From Pisolithus tinctorius (Eukaryota > Basidiomycota > Agaricomycetes > Boletales > Pisolithaceae), in the NCBI GenBank assembly GCA_024663395.1, contig JANFAH010000136.1:1-60761 (forward strand): a stretch of DNA of 60,761 nucleotides, written 5' to 3'. The position numbers and the translations under genes were made by a program. The notes below the pieces were generated by a model, which saw only the letters and a list, made by a program, of their open reading frames with translations, was not told where the DNA came from and did no database searches. Of this stretch, positions 42,301 through 55,753 are shown one piece after another. Each line of letters starts with the position of its first letter. Within the stretch, counting starts at the first letter, position 1.

Positions 42301-45300
42301 CTAGATGAAAAATTGGGTGCTACAAAAATGATTTGTCAGCATCTGCACCACATCGCTCCAAAACCAAATTGCCACCCCCACAAGAAATAAGAGTAAAGCG
42401 ACTCACTACACCCGGCTGCAGGCATGCACCTCCATCTCCTCCATCTTATACGAATTCAACTCCTCCTTAATCCTCTGTGCCAAAGTTGGAGTGAGACGAC
42501 TCCACGTCGCAGGTTCACTTCGTCGGTCGTAGACTGTCGAAGAGAAAGTATCGTACACTGACAAGTTGTTCGCAAAGACGAGTCGTTTTGTGGTTGGGGC
42601 CGAGGATGTACGATGGGGGAGAGTCGCCGTCGCCGTGATCGTCGACAGTGCAGGCGCAGATGAATTCGAGAGCGTGAAGAGACCATTGGCAGCGGAATTT
42701 CCAACGTTGGTGTGCGGGGACGATCTTCCAGAGTCTGGTTCGGAGGAAGAGGGGATGGATGCATCAGAAGAGGAACCAGAATAAATAATTGGTGAGGACA
42801 AGTTACCTCCAGCAGCAGCAATCCCGCTGTTGCCACCGCCGCGCTGCGATGCCGATGAATGAGAAGGGTGTCGGTGCAGTCCGTCGATGTGGTCTGGATC
42901 AGGAGAGGGTATACGAGCTAAAGGACCGAGTTCCGGCGTCCCTGAATGAGAACTATACGAGCTGGACCGGATACGGTTGAACGCTGGGTTCGAGGCCTGG
43001 TCCTGGATATAGGCTTCCTGGTGGTAGTTCTCTGCACCTGGGCGTAGCACATTAGGGAAGGTCAGAACAACATAGGTAAGCTGAGCAGACACTCACCCTT
43101 TAAAATGCCCTTTGTCGGCTTGATCGTCTCGATCGTCTTCCGTATCGTCTTTGCCCACTCGACGACCTCCTCGTCTTCAACGGAGCCACCAGGGCGAACA
43201 GTCAGATCTTCCTCTTCGTCCTCATCCTCTCGCCATACCTCATCGTCTTCCCATCCGTCGGAGATGTAGCTCTGTTGTTGGGGTTGGTGAGCAGGCGCAT
43301 GTTCGACATCGCTCCCTGAATCGGAATCGTCCTCGACAAGGACTCGACCGTCTTCGCCCACCATCCTACGCCCCTGGTGCACGCTATCCCTCCCCGTAGC
43401 CGTACTCTTCTCCCAAGTTGCCGGGACCGGCACGCTCCCTGCATTACTTCCGTTTGCACTCCCACCATTCGTATGAGCATTAGCACCTCTAGCCGCCTGA
43501 GCTTGCGCCGCCGCCTGAGCTTGCGCACGGGCCTTTGCTGCAGCCTCCGCATTCGACTTGAGCGTGTGTTGTCTTGCCAACTTCGCGGCTGGGCTTAACC
43601 CGCTCAGACTTGCGTCAGACCATTCACTCCCGCTAGCTGTCCGATCGAGCTCCGCGACAGCATGGGAGACCGTCGGTTCGAGGACGGAGCCTTTGGCGTC
43701 TTTGGAACGTTTGGATTTGGATTTTTTACCCGAGGTACTTCCGCCACTGTCATTATTGTTGGTAGAATCGCCAAGCTGGTCCTTGTTTTATCCTTGAACA
43801 AGGACGTGATGCCCGCCAAGGAATTTCTCCTCGCCAACTTGCCGATAGAGCCAATCTTCCGAATGACGACGGAGGCAGAGGACATGGTAGACGAGAGGGA
43901 GATATTATCGGTTGACGCGTTGAGACGCGCGCTGAACAGAGAGGCTGCGCGGGATCGTTTTTTGAGGGGTGGCCCTGCAGCATCACCGCCATTGGCGATG
44001 GTGCTCGATGCGTCCGCGTTATCTGTGGGTGTAGTAGGATCGGGGGTGCCGCTGGCAGATTTGCCATGCTTATTTCCCACAGCAGACTGCTCCAATTCCT
44101 GCTCCTCGTCGAGGGCATGGCCAAGGGATAGTGCACGCCTCAGTCTACCTTTAAGACCGCCACTTTTGGCAGGAGCAGTGCCGAGAGCGATGCCATCGAG
44201 CATGGTGGTAAGGTCTGAGTCATCGCGGGACATACGCTTATCGGTAGGATGAGGCTGGGGTTGAGATTGAGCGTGGGATTGTCTGTGTGAGTGAGATTGA
44301 GATTGTGGGTTGGAAGCTGAGCTGGCGTGTGGGATTGTCGAACCCTGCGAGAGTGGCGATGGACGAGGGGGCCGAGCCTGGGGTGAGGATGTGAGTGCGG
44401 GTGGGAGGACGAAGGGGGAGGAGAGGACGACGACGACGACGACGTGGCAGTAGCCGAGGAAGACACGGATGGCCGGGCCGTGCCGGCTGATGAAGCCGTC
44501 GACGAAGAGGAAGATGTGCGATGATGCGGATGGGTGTTGTTGGATGGACGACCTGAGGCGCTGCCCGCGCGCGGACGGCTGTTGCCTGTCTCGTTTGGCG
44601 ACGGCGAGGACGAAGGAGGACTCTTCGTCCGCGCAGCAGCAGCAGCTCCGCTCTGGTGTGCAGATCCGTTGCCCTGCGTGCTGCTGGTGCGCTGTCGGGG
44701 GGTGGAGGAGGGAGGGTTGGCGTTGCCACGCGTCGATGATGAGCTAGAGTTGACAGATGTGGAGGATGCAGATGCGTCTCCGTGCGCGTAGGGCGGCTGA
44801 GGCAATCCACCGGTCCATCGATCGCCATCCTGAGTCCGAGGGGACTGTTGAGGACGACGATATGGATGAAAGCCATCGTATTGGCCACGGGCGCCGTCCG
44901 CGGAGGACGTGCGCTGGGTATATCCGGGGGCGTGGTGCTGTGGGTGGTGTTGGGGAGGAGGGGGAGGAGGGGGTGCCACTTGGGAAAGGGTTGAAGAGTG
45001 GCGCTGGGCCGTAGTAATCGGCCGGGGAGGAAGGTGCGGAAGCGGTGCCCGAGAGGGCATTTGGACCTGTGCCTGGGCTTGGGAGAACATCATCTGCTGG
45101 TAGGCCCACTGGGCGAGCTGAGCGTTGGCTGCGGGGTCAAAGTAGGGGTTTTGAGGCTGAGGATGCAGGGGGTAGGGTTGTGGAGGGTGCTGGTTTTGGT
45201 AGAACTGGGGGTAGAAGGGAGCCCCGGACACGGTGGGCAGCCACGGGCCCTGTTGCTGTGGCTGCTGTTGAACGGGGTAAGGATAGGGTTGCTGGCTCTG

Positions 45301-45463
45301 CTGGTGAGGTTGGGGGAGAGACTGCTGCTGCTGCGGATGGAGTGGGGGTGTTGTGATCGTTTGACGGGGAGGAGCGTTGGCGAGACGAGGGCGAGTTTGA
45401 GGCAGGGTCCATGGTGAGATCTCGAGGGGGGTGCCAGTCGGACGATGGAGCGAGAAGGGCCAT
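42301..45463 (-). CDS. BNI4: BNI4-like cell-wall/septum scaffold, PP1-binding type
   Basis: In yeast BNI4 recruits chitin synthase and protein phosphatase 1 to the bud neck. The conserved C-terminal block is clear: KRLVF (a relaxed PP1-docking RVxF motif), LSVYDTFSSTVYDRRSEPAT, LTPTLAQRIKEELNSYKMEE, MEVHACSR and, in a last tiny exon, YTQFFI before TAG 42301-42303 (yeast ends THFF). The rest is low complexity: Gln/Pro/His-rich N-terminus, Ser-rich stretches, KIGSIGKLARRNSLAGITSL, an Ala/Gln helix and an acidic patch. Several one-base shifts are needed in the low-complexity parts. The start is ambiguous: ATGs at 45461-45463 and 45410-45412 are in the same frame. Function by homology of the C-terminus only. 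Confidence 0.7.
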
Positions 45464-45893
45464 GAGACGGGGTGCGTCGGGTATGGGGTGGTATCTGGTA
45501 AAACACGGCGAGTGCTGGGGACGAGTGAGTGACCGTCAGCGACGGCGACGACGACGAGGACGACAACGACGACAAGGACAGTGGCCTGTCAGTAGTGAAT
45601 GAATTTTTCTTACCCGTTTCGTTTAATATCGCTGATCAGTAAAAGCAAATCAAGGCTGGAAGACGGAGATTCCACAGTGTTCAAACCGGCTCGACGTCGA
45701 CGACGGCGACGGTGCTGTTGTTTTTTGACTGCGACTGCGACAGCACCGCGTCCAATGCGGGAGGACACAAAACACACAAACACCAAGTTTTATCTGATCC
45801 CACCGGAAATACAAACGGCGACGCTGGCCGTGTCAGTCATTTTAGACGCCCTCGGTTATGCATGGCCATCGGTGTATATACACTAGTGTACGG
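45464..45893. promoter_or_regulatory. BNI4 upstream region
   Basis: About 430 bp with GAC/GTC-rich simple repeats (near 45540-45590 and 45690-45745). No gene was seen. Confidence 0.45.
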
Positions 45894-46336
45894 CTACGAA
45901 GGCGTGGAAGCCGTGGAGTCGACTTCCATCTTCTCGCTGTGCACCATACTCGATAAGCGCTCCGAGAGCTCAGTGAGCTGCTGTCTACGGCAAGATGTCA
46001 TCACTCCAGCCTCGCGGACGGACGGAAACCGACTTTTTGTGATCCCGCAATCGTTCCAGCATCACAATCACTCCTCTTGCTCCTCCGCGTTCAGCTCTCC
46101 ACCAGGCAACGTGGCAGCATATTTCTTGGCCTGTAGTAGCGTATTCTTGTAATCGTTGGTCTGTACACACACACTCTCAGTGAGATGCAATCGCAGACGA
46201 GACGTGGACTACGGCTTGCAGGAGGGCTTGCGTCGTCTGCGGAGTGAGGTTGCTGCCTGATATCTGCGTGTGCTTGACCACGGCGATGAGTTTGCAGGAT
46301 CTGCTCGCACGGACTGCCATCGCTGCTCGTCGCCAT
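45894..46336 (-). CDS. Small helical protein, unassigned
   Basis: About 125 residues in three exons. The ATG (46334-46336) reads MATSSDGSPCEQILQ, then one base must be dropped to continue LIAVVKHTQISGSNLTPQTT. After a short GT-AG intron come NDYKNTLLQAKKYAATLPGG and ELNAEEQEGVIVMLERLRDH. After a second intron follow QQLTELSERLSSMVHSEKME and a short acidic/Ser tail ending at TAG 45894-45896. It is almost wholly helical and charged. The LPGG...EEQ...MLERLRD...K pattern is reminiscent of small Mediator subunits of the MED9 type, but I cannot assign it. It lies head-to-head with VPS4, 75 bp between start codons. Confidence 0.6.
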
Positions 46337-46411
46337 CGTCCGACTTGGCTTGATTAGGTCATCCGCATCGACTGCGCTGTTTCAGGGTGTGTCACTCGCA
46401 CCGTCATCATC

Positions 46412-48076
<1,665 letters not shown>

Positions 48077-48928
48077 CGTGTGGCGAGTATTTTAGATGGA
48101 TTCCGTTAATCACCGACCAGAAAAAGTCGATCTTGTCCCCTTCATATCACCTCAATTCCTTGTCACCGCACGGCGCCAATAAATCACAACCGACAGCCGC
48201 ACGTGTAGAGCAACAGCAGTAGTACTTTCGATCCGATTCACATCAGTGTATTCACATGGGATTTGATTTTTTCCTTTTCTCTTTTACAACCCCAACCGCT
48301 TCTGTTGTGGCTGTAAAGTAGTAGGCCGCGCTTATTAGGGCTGTAGGGTTTAGTATCGGTGATATATACGTATACCTGCTTTCTTGATTACCTCTGCGCA
48401 TAGAATATTAATGCCGCCTCTCATAAGCGGACGCCTTCAATTAGAGGGAATACATATCAATTGTTATATTTGCATGATCACCGTCAGCTGGTCAAAAAAT
48501 GTATGTAAAGGGAAGTATTAATCGTGCAGTGAGAGGGTGCTAGGGTACTTGTCCACGGTGCATGGGGGAACATACACTGATTGGACTTAGTCCACTGCTA
48601 CGAAGAACGACTGCTACAACAACTGAAAGAGAAGACATCGGTGGACGAAAGTGAAATGTGAAAGATGAAGAAAATACAACTCAGCGTGATATGAAACGAA
48701 TGACGTGGGATGCGCGTGGTTGTAAGATACTGGGTAGCGAGGGCATTGCCATCGCCGTCTGGAAGGTATTTACAGACGCACCGACGTACAAGCAACAAGA
48801 CACTCCACCTTCAACTACCTCCAGCCACCTCGGTAACCACTCCTCCACCGCGACTTGTCCTAACACAGTCTCGCCATCACCACCAACCAACCAACGATCC
48901 CCCTTCCCCCTCTTTACTCGCACACGCC
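48077..48928. other. Convergent intergenic region
   Basis: About 850 bp between the VPS4 and kinase stop codons, AT-rich around 48240-48560. No gene supported; ORFs at 48598-48963 are small and overlapping. Confidence 0.5.
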
Positions 48929-51086
48929 TCACGATCCGCCAAACTGTGCCTGAGCCTGCATAATCGCATATGCGTGCACGTGTTTCGGTTTTTCCACCAA
49001 ATGACACACTTCAATACTCTCCACCCACGGGTGCGCCATCGCATCCTCGATCGCGGCGCGCTTCTTCGGATCCGGTTCGAGCATCCTGCGTATGAGCGAT
49101 CGACACTGTTTTGGCGACAGATTGTTAATCGTCTGTGGATATATCACATCCTTGTCTTTGTCCCGTTCGCGCGATGAGTTGTGGTGGCTCGCGGTAGAAT
49201 GTGCATCTTTCACAGAAGACGATGTAGAAGCCGAGCCAGAGTTTTCGACAATGACGTCGTGGAGAGGAGATCCTTGTCTTTGACTGGGTGTGCAATGCAC
49301 GCATTCGCGTAGGCAGCATATAGGTTGTCCGACATCTGCGCGACGCGCCACGGCATCTCTTGGAAATGCAGGCAGTAATAAACAACGCCGCATGCCCAGA
49401 TATCGACTAAGCGCGCATCGTACGCTGCATCACCAGCGAGTTTAAAATTTAAAGTCGAATTGCGGCCATTACCACAAGGGGTAATAGTTGAAACGAGGAG
49501 ATGGGGAGGAAAGGTGCCAAATAATCAACGTTAGGCTACCTCGGAAGTAATGGGAAGAGCGTAAGGGTTGGGCTTACGTTTTCCCAAAAACTGCTCTGGA
49601 GCGATGTACGGTTCGCTACCACACAGACCAGTCGACATGTGAACAGTTGTTTCCCAAGGAAGACGGTACACAGTCGAAGCGCCGTAGTCGCCGATCTAGT
49701 AACATAGGACGTTGCAGCCGTCGGGTCAAAAATAGGAAAGTGGAGCAACGGACCTTGAGGTGACCTTTGGTGTCAAAAAACAAGTTTTCGGGTTTAATGT
49801 CCCTATGGGCCACGCCCTGACTGTGCAAGTACGAAACCCCCGTCAAGATCTGCTTGAAACAACACTCCACTTCGCTAGGCGACATGCCCCCCTTCTTGAT
49901 CGCAGCATACAAATCGCCACCCGGACAGAACTCCATGACCTCACACCACAGCTTGTTCTCGTCCTGGACCAAATCGACAGTTTCAACGATGTTGACGTGG
50001 TGCAGCGTCGAAGAGATGCAGAATTCGGCGGTGAGCTTCTTGACGTATTCTTTTTCGGATTCGTTTTTGCGCCGCTTCCGAAATTCCTGCAAGTGATTGC
50101 GGGGAAAGAGGAAGAATGATAAGCATGATTGGTGACGTGAGTGACCCATCAAGTCCCGAAGACGGAAAGAAGATGCGCCGCCGCTCGGCCGACCGAGTGG
50201 CCGAAATGACGAGACTCACCTTAACAGCATACAATTTCTCCTCTGACCTGTCCCACTTATGAGCGAGCCGCACGACAGAAGTTGCACCTCTGCCAATGGC
50301 CACTTTCTGGCAGACACCGTACTTTTGCGTGAGACTGACAGCACTCTCGCCGGTCACGGATTTGCGCTCGCCATCAGAGTCTGATTTTTTACTCGAGGCA
50401 GATGATTTGCGACTCAGTTTTGGCGCTGAAGAGATAAGACTCGCTAATGAGAATTTGCCAGATTCTGAGTGAGCATTGGACGCCGAGCGTGGTCGATTAG
50501 GTGTAGGGGGCTGCGGCGAGGCGGATGCTGTAGGGGGTCTCGATGGCACTTTGTTCTTAGTGGCGGGTTGTTTGACCGTGGACGCAGTAGCTGTCGACGA
50601 CGATTGATGAGATGAATGGAGTAGTTTGTTACCCGACACGCCGGCCGACATGCTGGGTGCTCTGCTGGGTACCTGAGAAGGGGGTCTCGTAGACGGTGCG
50701 CTCCAACTGTCGGACTCGGAAGGTGAATCGATGATGGACGGCGTCGCTGAGCCAGGTAAAGAGGATTGTCTGAATAGTTTCTTTGCCTGATAGGTAGACG
50801 AGTTTATCAAGGGGAAGGTTTGTGTGTTTTCCCGCGATGGCAGTAGGGGAGGTGATGGGGGGTGATCAGGTGGCAAAGAAGACGGCATCGGAGAATCACT
50901 TTTCAACTGTTGGCTTTGTTGACCGTTGAGACGTGTGTTTGGGTTGGGATGGTGGACGGTGGAAGGGCGATGGGAGGTGGAGGGCCGAGACGAGTTGTTT
51001 CTACAGTCTTCTTGGGACGGTTTCTCGGAACTTGTGCTGCTATCCTGTCCTTCCCCCTCCGATTGAGCAGAGCCAGGGACCGTCAT
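48929..51086 (-). CDS. HAL4/HAL5-type Ser/Thr protein kinase
   Basis: HAL4/SAT4 and HAL5 stabilise potassium and nutrient transporters at the plasma membrane in yeast. The N-terminal half (ATG 51084-51086) is disordered, Ser/Pro-rich. The kinase domain starts KYGVCQKVAIGRGATSVVRL (Gly-loop), has VK in KLYAVK, then an intron and EFRKRRKNESEKEYVKKL. WCEVMEFCPGGDLYAAI is the hinge. The catalytic loop is HRDIKPEN. The metal motif reads IGDYGAS rather than DFG, followed by CGSEPYIAPEQ and a VDIWACGVVYYCLHF helix. The C-lobe closes with MLEPDPKKRAAIEDAMAHPW. A frame fault near 49290 separates the F-helix region from a Ser/Thr-rich insert. The stop is TGA 48929-48931. Confidence 0.85.
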
Positions 51087-52253
51087 CGTGCTGGAAGAGA
51101 GATAAAGAAAGCACAGGAGGGGTGACAGCCGATACGTATATGAGTTTACGGAATGGCAGAGCAAGTTAAAGACAATCTAGCGACAGCGACACCAGCAACG
51201 GAGCGGGATACGTCGTCTTGCCTGATATATATTATAGCGACAATTCCATAACTGACGTTGTCGTCATGAACGATGTGTTCCCGTCGTTTGTCGTCGTCGC
51301 CGTCGTCGTTGTGGTGTAAAAAAAAGGGAGCGCTGATGTTTGATGCACTATCGACGAGACCCTCCGGTGCTGACTAAGCAGACCTCCTCTGTTCCGCACC
51401 TTACTAGATCTGATGTACACGAGGCAGGTCCTGTACAGTGATCGTGACAAGAAGTGCACCCACCGTTGTCTTCCGAGACATGACGGTATGTGAACCATGG
51501 GGACCACAGTGACCCTGACAACTTGTTACATTCACATACCTGTATATCCCCATTAACCCTGGTCTCACAGATCTTGACAATAGTTTGACTGTTCGGCGGG
51601 CGTGTTCGACACAAGAGATTGACAAGAAGCTAACCCTCAAACCTTTGTAGCTACTGGGGTGTCACGCAGACCGTAAAAAAAGATAGCCTACTAAACTGCA
51701 TGAACCTTGGATGGCACCATCATTCCACGAGAGCCAATGGCAATATCCCGCCAACGCGCTAATGCGCACGGCCTGGTGGGAATGGAGACCGGAACGTGTC
51801 TGTGTTGTATGTGAGTGTGGTTTCGCATCGTGGGCCAGTCCACCCTGCGTACGAGGGTATTTTCCTATAGGTAAACGCACCCGACTGAATGCAAATAATC
51901 TAATTAGTATGCCACGATGCGGCCAGGGTCGTCAGGGGTCGTTTTGCCAGCATCCCGTCCTAAAATGAATTCCAGGTACAGGTGACGCACAACGTCCTAA
52001 AAATAAGCTGCAAAGAATTGCCGAAGCGGCACGGCAGCTTCCGCAGCTGCTGTACAGTTCTTACACACTTTGGGTGGCTTGAAACCATTACATAATCAGC
52101 CACCCGGAGCCGTCTCAGAGTCATCACAAGTCTGAGTGCAAAAGAGCCTTCCCTTGCGTGAAGACACCACAACATCAAGGTGAGACGGCATCCCCGCTGC
52201 TGTCCGTTCGTAGACTGATTGTGACATCGCATCAAACCACAGACGCCAGCATC
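51087..52253. promoter_or_regulatory. Divergent promoter region of the kinase and RPL19, with a 5' UTR intron
   Basis: About 1.2 kb. A TATATATTATA run lies near 51221-51232. A likely RPL19 leader intron spans 52180-52242 (CAAG|GTGAGA to AACCACAG), ending 11 bp before the ATG, an arrangement common in ribosomal protein genes. Confidence 0.5.
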
Positions 52254-52951
52254 ATGGTCAATTTACGCTCCCAAAAACGGCTCGCAGCCGCCGTCTCTGG
52301 CGTCGGTAAACGCAAAATCTGGCTCGACCCCGCAGAACAAGCTGAAATCGGAAACGCCAACTCCCGTGCGCACGTCAAGAAGCTCATCAAGGAGGGCCGC
52401 GTGATTATCAAGCCCACGGTCATCCACTCTCGCGCACGCACACGCGACCTCCATGCTGCCAAAAGAAAGGGCAGACATACGGGCCCTGGTAAGAGGAAGG
52501 GTACGGCTGAGGCGAGGTTGCCTACGAAAGTGCAGTGGATGCGGAGACAGAGGATTGAGACGGCTGTTGAGAAAGTACAGAGAGGCGGGGAAAATCGACA
52601 AGCATCTGTCCGTATTTCCCGTTCTTTTTGTTTTGGGTGTTCTGACGTTGTCTGTCGTAGTTACCACTCCCTTTACCAGAAATCGAAGGGTAACGTATTC
52701 AAGAACAAGCGTGTACTCATGGAGTACATCCACAAAGCCAAAGCCGAGAAGAACCGCACAAAGGTTCTCTCCGACCAGATGGAGGCTCGTCGTGTCAAGA
52801 ACAAGGTGCGTACACTCTTTCCTCACCATCACTCATTCGTTTCTTAACATTATTCAATTCCCAGGCAACCCGGGAACGTCGCGCCGAGCGGCTGCGCGAG
52901 AAGCGCCAAGCAATTCTCGCCATCGAACATGAGGAGGCCGTTCACGAGTAA
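52254..52951 (+). CDS. RPL19: Large-subunit ribosomal protein eL19
   Basis: Cytosolic 60S protein. The ATG at 52254 gives [20 protein letters not shown], then [66 protein letters not shown], and after an intron (52608-52660) [21 protein letters not shown] second intron (52806-52864) leads to the basic C-terminal helix [19 protein letters not shown] and the acidic end. The protein is eL19 along its full length. At about 52553 the frame must shift by one base (net +1) to move from WMRRQR to LRRLL, in a gene whose loss would be lethal. That is a strong sign of local sequence error. Confidence 0.95.
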
Positions 52952-53443
52952 ACGAAAACAGCATTTCCCATCTGTCCCCATACAACCTTGGTTGGTTCCC
53001 TGCATTGCATGGATGTGTGTTGCTGTCATGGAAAACCATGCCCCCCTTCTTCAGAGTATCGTATTGCCCCCTACGTCCGTGTATCTCATTCTCTTTATGC
53101 TATGCATACATGCAACCTGCCATTTCACAACATCGGATTCATCTTTGTTTTCTCATGCGTTCCGCTTTCTCTGTTCCCAGCGCGAACTCCAGTAAGGTCA
53201 TCGAAACGCCTTCTATCGTCAGATAGTCACCTCATAATAGTTGTTCCGGAAAGTACTCGCCATGACAACACTAACACCCATATGACTATCATTTACGTGC
53301 TTTGCTACAACGGGTCAAACAACACTATCATCTACACATAACAAACATTCCGTTGGGGTATATGAAAGCATGGTCGTCACATAAATAACAAGTGAAAGCA
53401 ACCGACAAAGGAGGTATACAGAAAAGTCTGTCAACAACATGGT
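52952..53443. other. Convergent intergenic region
   Basis: About 490 bp between stop codons; AT-rich, no gene recognised. Confidence 0.5.
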
Positions 53444-55616
53444 TCAGAACGGAATAACGAGACAAACGCGACCACGAATAAGACTGGCCGACCCGCAACG
53501 TCTGTAATCAAGGTTTGCGAATCCACCGCGTAAGCCCAGCTCGACGCAGAAGAGCTGCACAAAGCAAAAAAGAGAACGTGATGATCGATGAAAGGCGCAT
53601 AGCTGGCAGTGCCGTCGCTCGCACGGAGAGAGGCTATCATTACGGCGTTTGGGACAGTTCATGGCATCACGATGTCTGATCGGCTGAGTATACGGATACA
53701 ACCAGGTCAAGATCCCAGTGGAGACTGAACGGACGATGCCTCTCCAGTCCAGCTCCGTGTATGGTGCTGTCTCGTCCTGCGTTTGCTGGAGCAACTGTCC
53801 ATCGTCCGTTGAGACCTGGGCATCCTTTTTGCGTAGTGTTTCTTCGTTTTGGAGTAAATTGCCGTTTGCTTCGTCGGAAGGCTGTAATGAAGTCTCCTCG
53901 GAATGCAAGAGGTCAGTTTCGAGGACCTCTAGACGTGCCTTGAATGTTTCGAGTTCTGCACGGGTAGACACGAGAGAAGCCTCAATAGCGCAAATAGCAT
54001 CTGTTTGGTCTGCCCATTCAGATGGCGAGCGGTTCGCCAAGGAAAGAGCGTCGCCGACCTGAACGCCGACACAGACAGTGCTAATAGCATTCGGCACGGT
54101 ATTCTGGGGGCCTTCGTCCGCTGGGTCAATGGTAACGTCCGGGCATTCACTGTGACCACGGTTGTTATCGGAAAAGCCGCTGAACAATGGTGTGACGACC
54201 TACCTTCCACCTCGATCGTTGTTTTCCTCGAGGCCAGCCTCTCGTATCGAGTCACTTTCTCCTCCCCCATAGCAGGATAGGCAGGACCGGCAGTTGGGAT
54301 ACGCTTCACAGTTTCCCCCAGCCGTAAGTCTGCTTCCCATGCACGCGCACCCTCGAGAGAGCCGGAAGACGCAAGCAAATCCTCTATGCTGGGTTCCTCC
54401 TCGTCCAGTGCGTTAATCGAGGTATAAGGTGGAGGAGGGTTTAAAGCAATAAGCGTCGTGTCTGCCATCGATGGAGTCGGCGAACCGGATCCATTAGTAG
54501 ACAAGGCTTCTTCAGGGAAAGCCTGGCCGACGTCATGTTCCTCACTAACCTCGCTCTCACTCCCGCATCGCTCCCAGATACAGACCCCTCGCTACAAATC
54601 GAACCTTCAGTGTTACTCAAACTTCCCCGGCGATTGACCTCTCCTTCCCAGGTCTCAACAAGACCTTTAACCTTTCCCCTCCTCCGGACGCGTATATGAG
54701 CAAGGTCGCGATAGCGTCGCATGAAAGACTCGGACACCGAATTCGAGCGGTGTAAAGTGAGGGGAGGGGATATTGGGACATCGGTATCCACGGTCGTGTT
54801 GGGAGAGGGTGTTGATAAGTCCGTCGATGAGATAGAATTCCTGTAAAGTGCCCCGTGGAACGGAGACGAACTCGTAGCGTTCACTGCGTCGGACGAATCC
54901 ATCCATATACGCCTTCTCAGCGAGTCAGCACGAAGCGTACGGGAGCTGTCCAGTACGAGAGATATCTGGGCATCGGAGAGGGATGTGCTACGAAACCACA
55001 CTTGAGCGAGTGGGTAGTCTGAGTAACACTCGTACGTACCCAGCAAGGTGCCTATCAGTAAGCCGGAGCCACTCTTCCCAGTCAAACCGCATTCCCGGAC
55101 CCAATCAAGTACACCATCTGCGTTCGGTACGCCCAGGTCACCATTGAAACCGAGGGATGTAGAAAGGTAGGTAATGAGCTGGTCTGTGGTCCACTGCTTT
55201 GGTTCGGAAGGCAGGCTATTATCTGTCAGAGTAGCATCGTTGGCAACGCTCACGCAAGGATTCGTCGACCCGGATGGGAGGGTATCTGCCCTTTTGCGTT
55301 GCGGTGTCGTGAGTGTAGAGCGTGTAGGAGACCCCGCATTAACGCAGAATGTCGGTGGAACGGGTAAAGGAGACGGGTACTGTCCTTCGATCACACTATA
55401 TATACCGTTAACAGACTCGACCGAATGCGAGTGTCCGTGGCGTTTCCTCGTAGGCGACGGTGGTACATAGTGATGTTTGACGGGGTCTACCGTGTGAGGA
55501 GACGAGTTAGACCTGGACAACAGCCCCGACGTCGTCGTCTTGACAGCGTAAGGATGGGCATTTGGCTTATGTGTCTTACTCGCCGGGAACCGCAGTGTCG
55601 GCGTCGATGGCTGCAT
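53444..55616 (-). CDS. Protein with SAM-like domain, coiled coil and possible C-terminal membrane segment
   Basis: The ATG at 55614-55616 starts a Ser/Pro/Thr-rich N-terminus. Residues about 145-240 look like a SAM-type helical bundle: WTTDQLITYLSTSLGF, VLDWVRECGLTGKS, then (after a probable intron) SLSDAQISLVLDSSRTLRAD and SLRRRIW. Next come a basic segment (RRYRDLAHIRVRRRGKVKGL), an acidic/Ser stretch, and a long coiled coil (ICAIEASLVSTRAELETFKA, RLEVLETDLLHSEE). The C-terminus reads IVRSVSTGILTWLYPY and may include a membrane helix, but the last exon is uncertain. One frame shift near 54560 (a G run) joins the first 391-codon frame to the next. The fold calls are by pattern only and the function is unknown. 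Confidence 0.55.
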
Positions 55617-55753
55617 TTCTCTTTGTTGTCCGAGTTTAATGGACGACGAGCAACACGCTACGTTGTTTACAAAGGTTACCTTACTTGCAAGGTTTCCCCA
55701 ATCCCGTAATTGTTACCGGAAAATGCCGGCAAAGACAATAACTTCCTTCCATC

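Noticed and set aside
44238..45575. Several overlapping long frames on both strands
   Set aside because: They arise from the Ser/Pro/Gln/His-rich BNI4 coding DNA. Only one frame per segment carries the scaffold protein.
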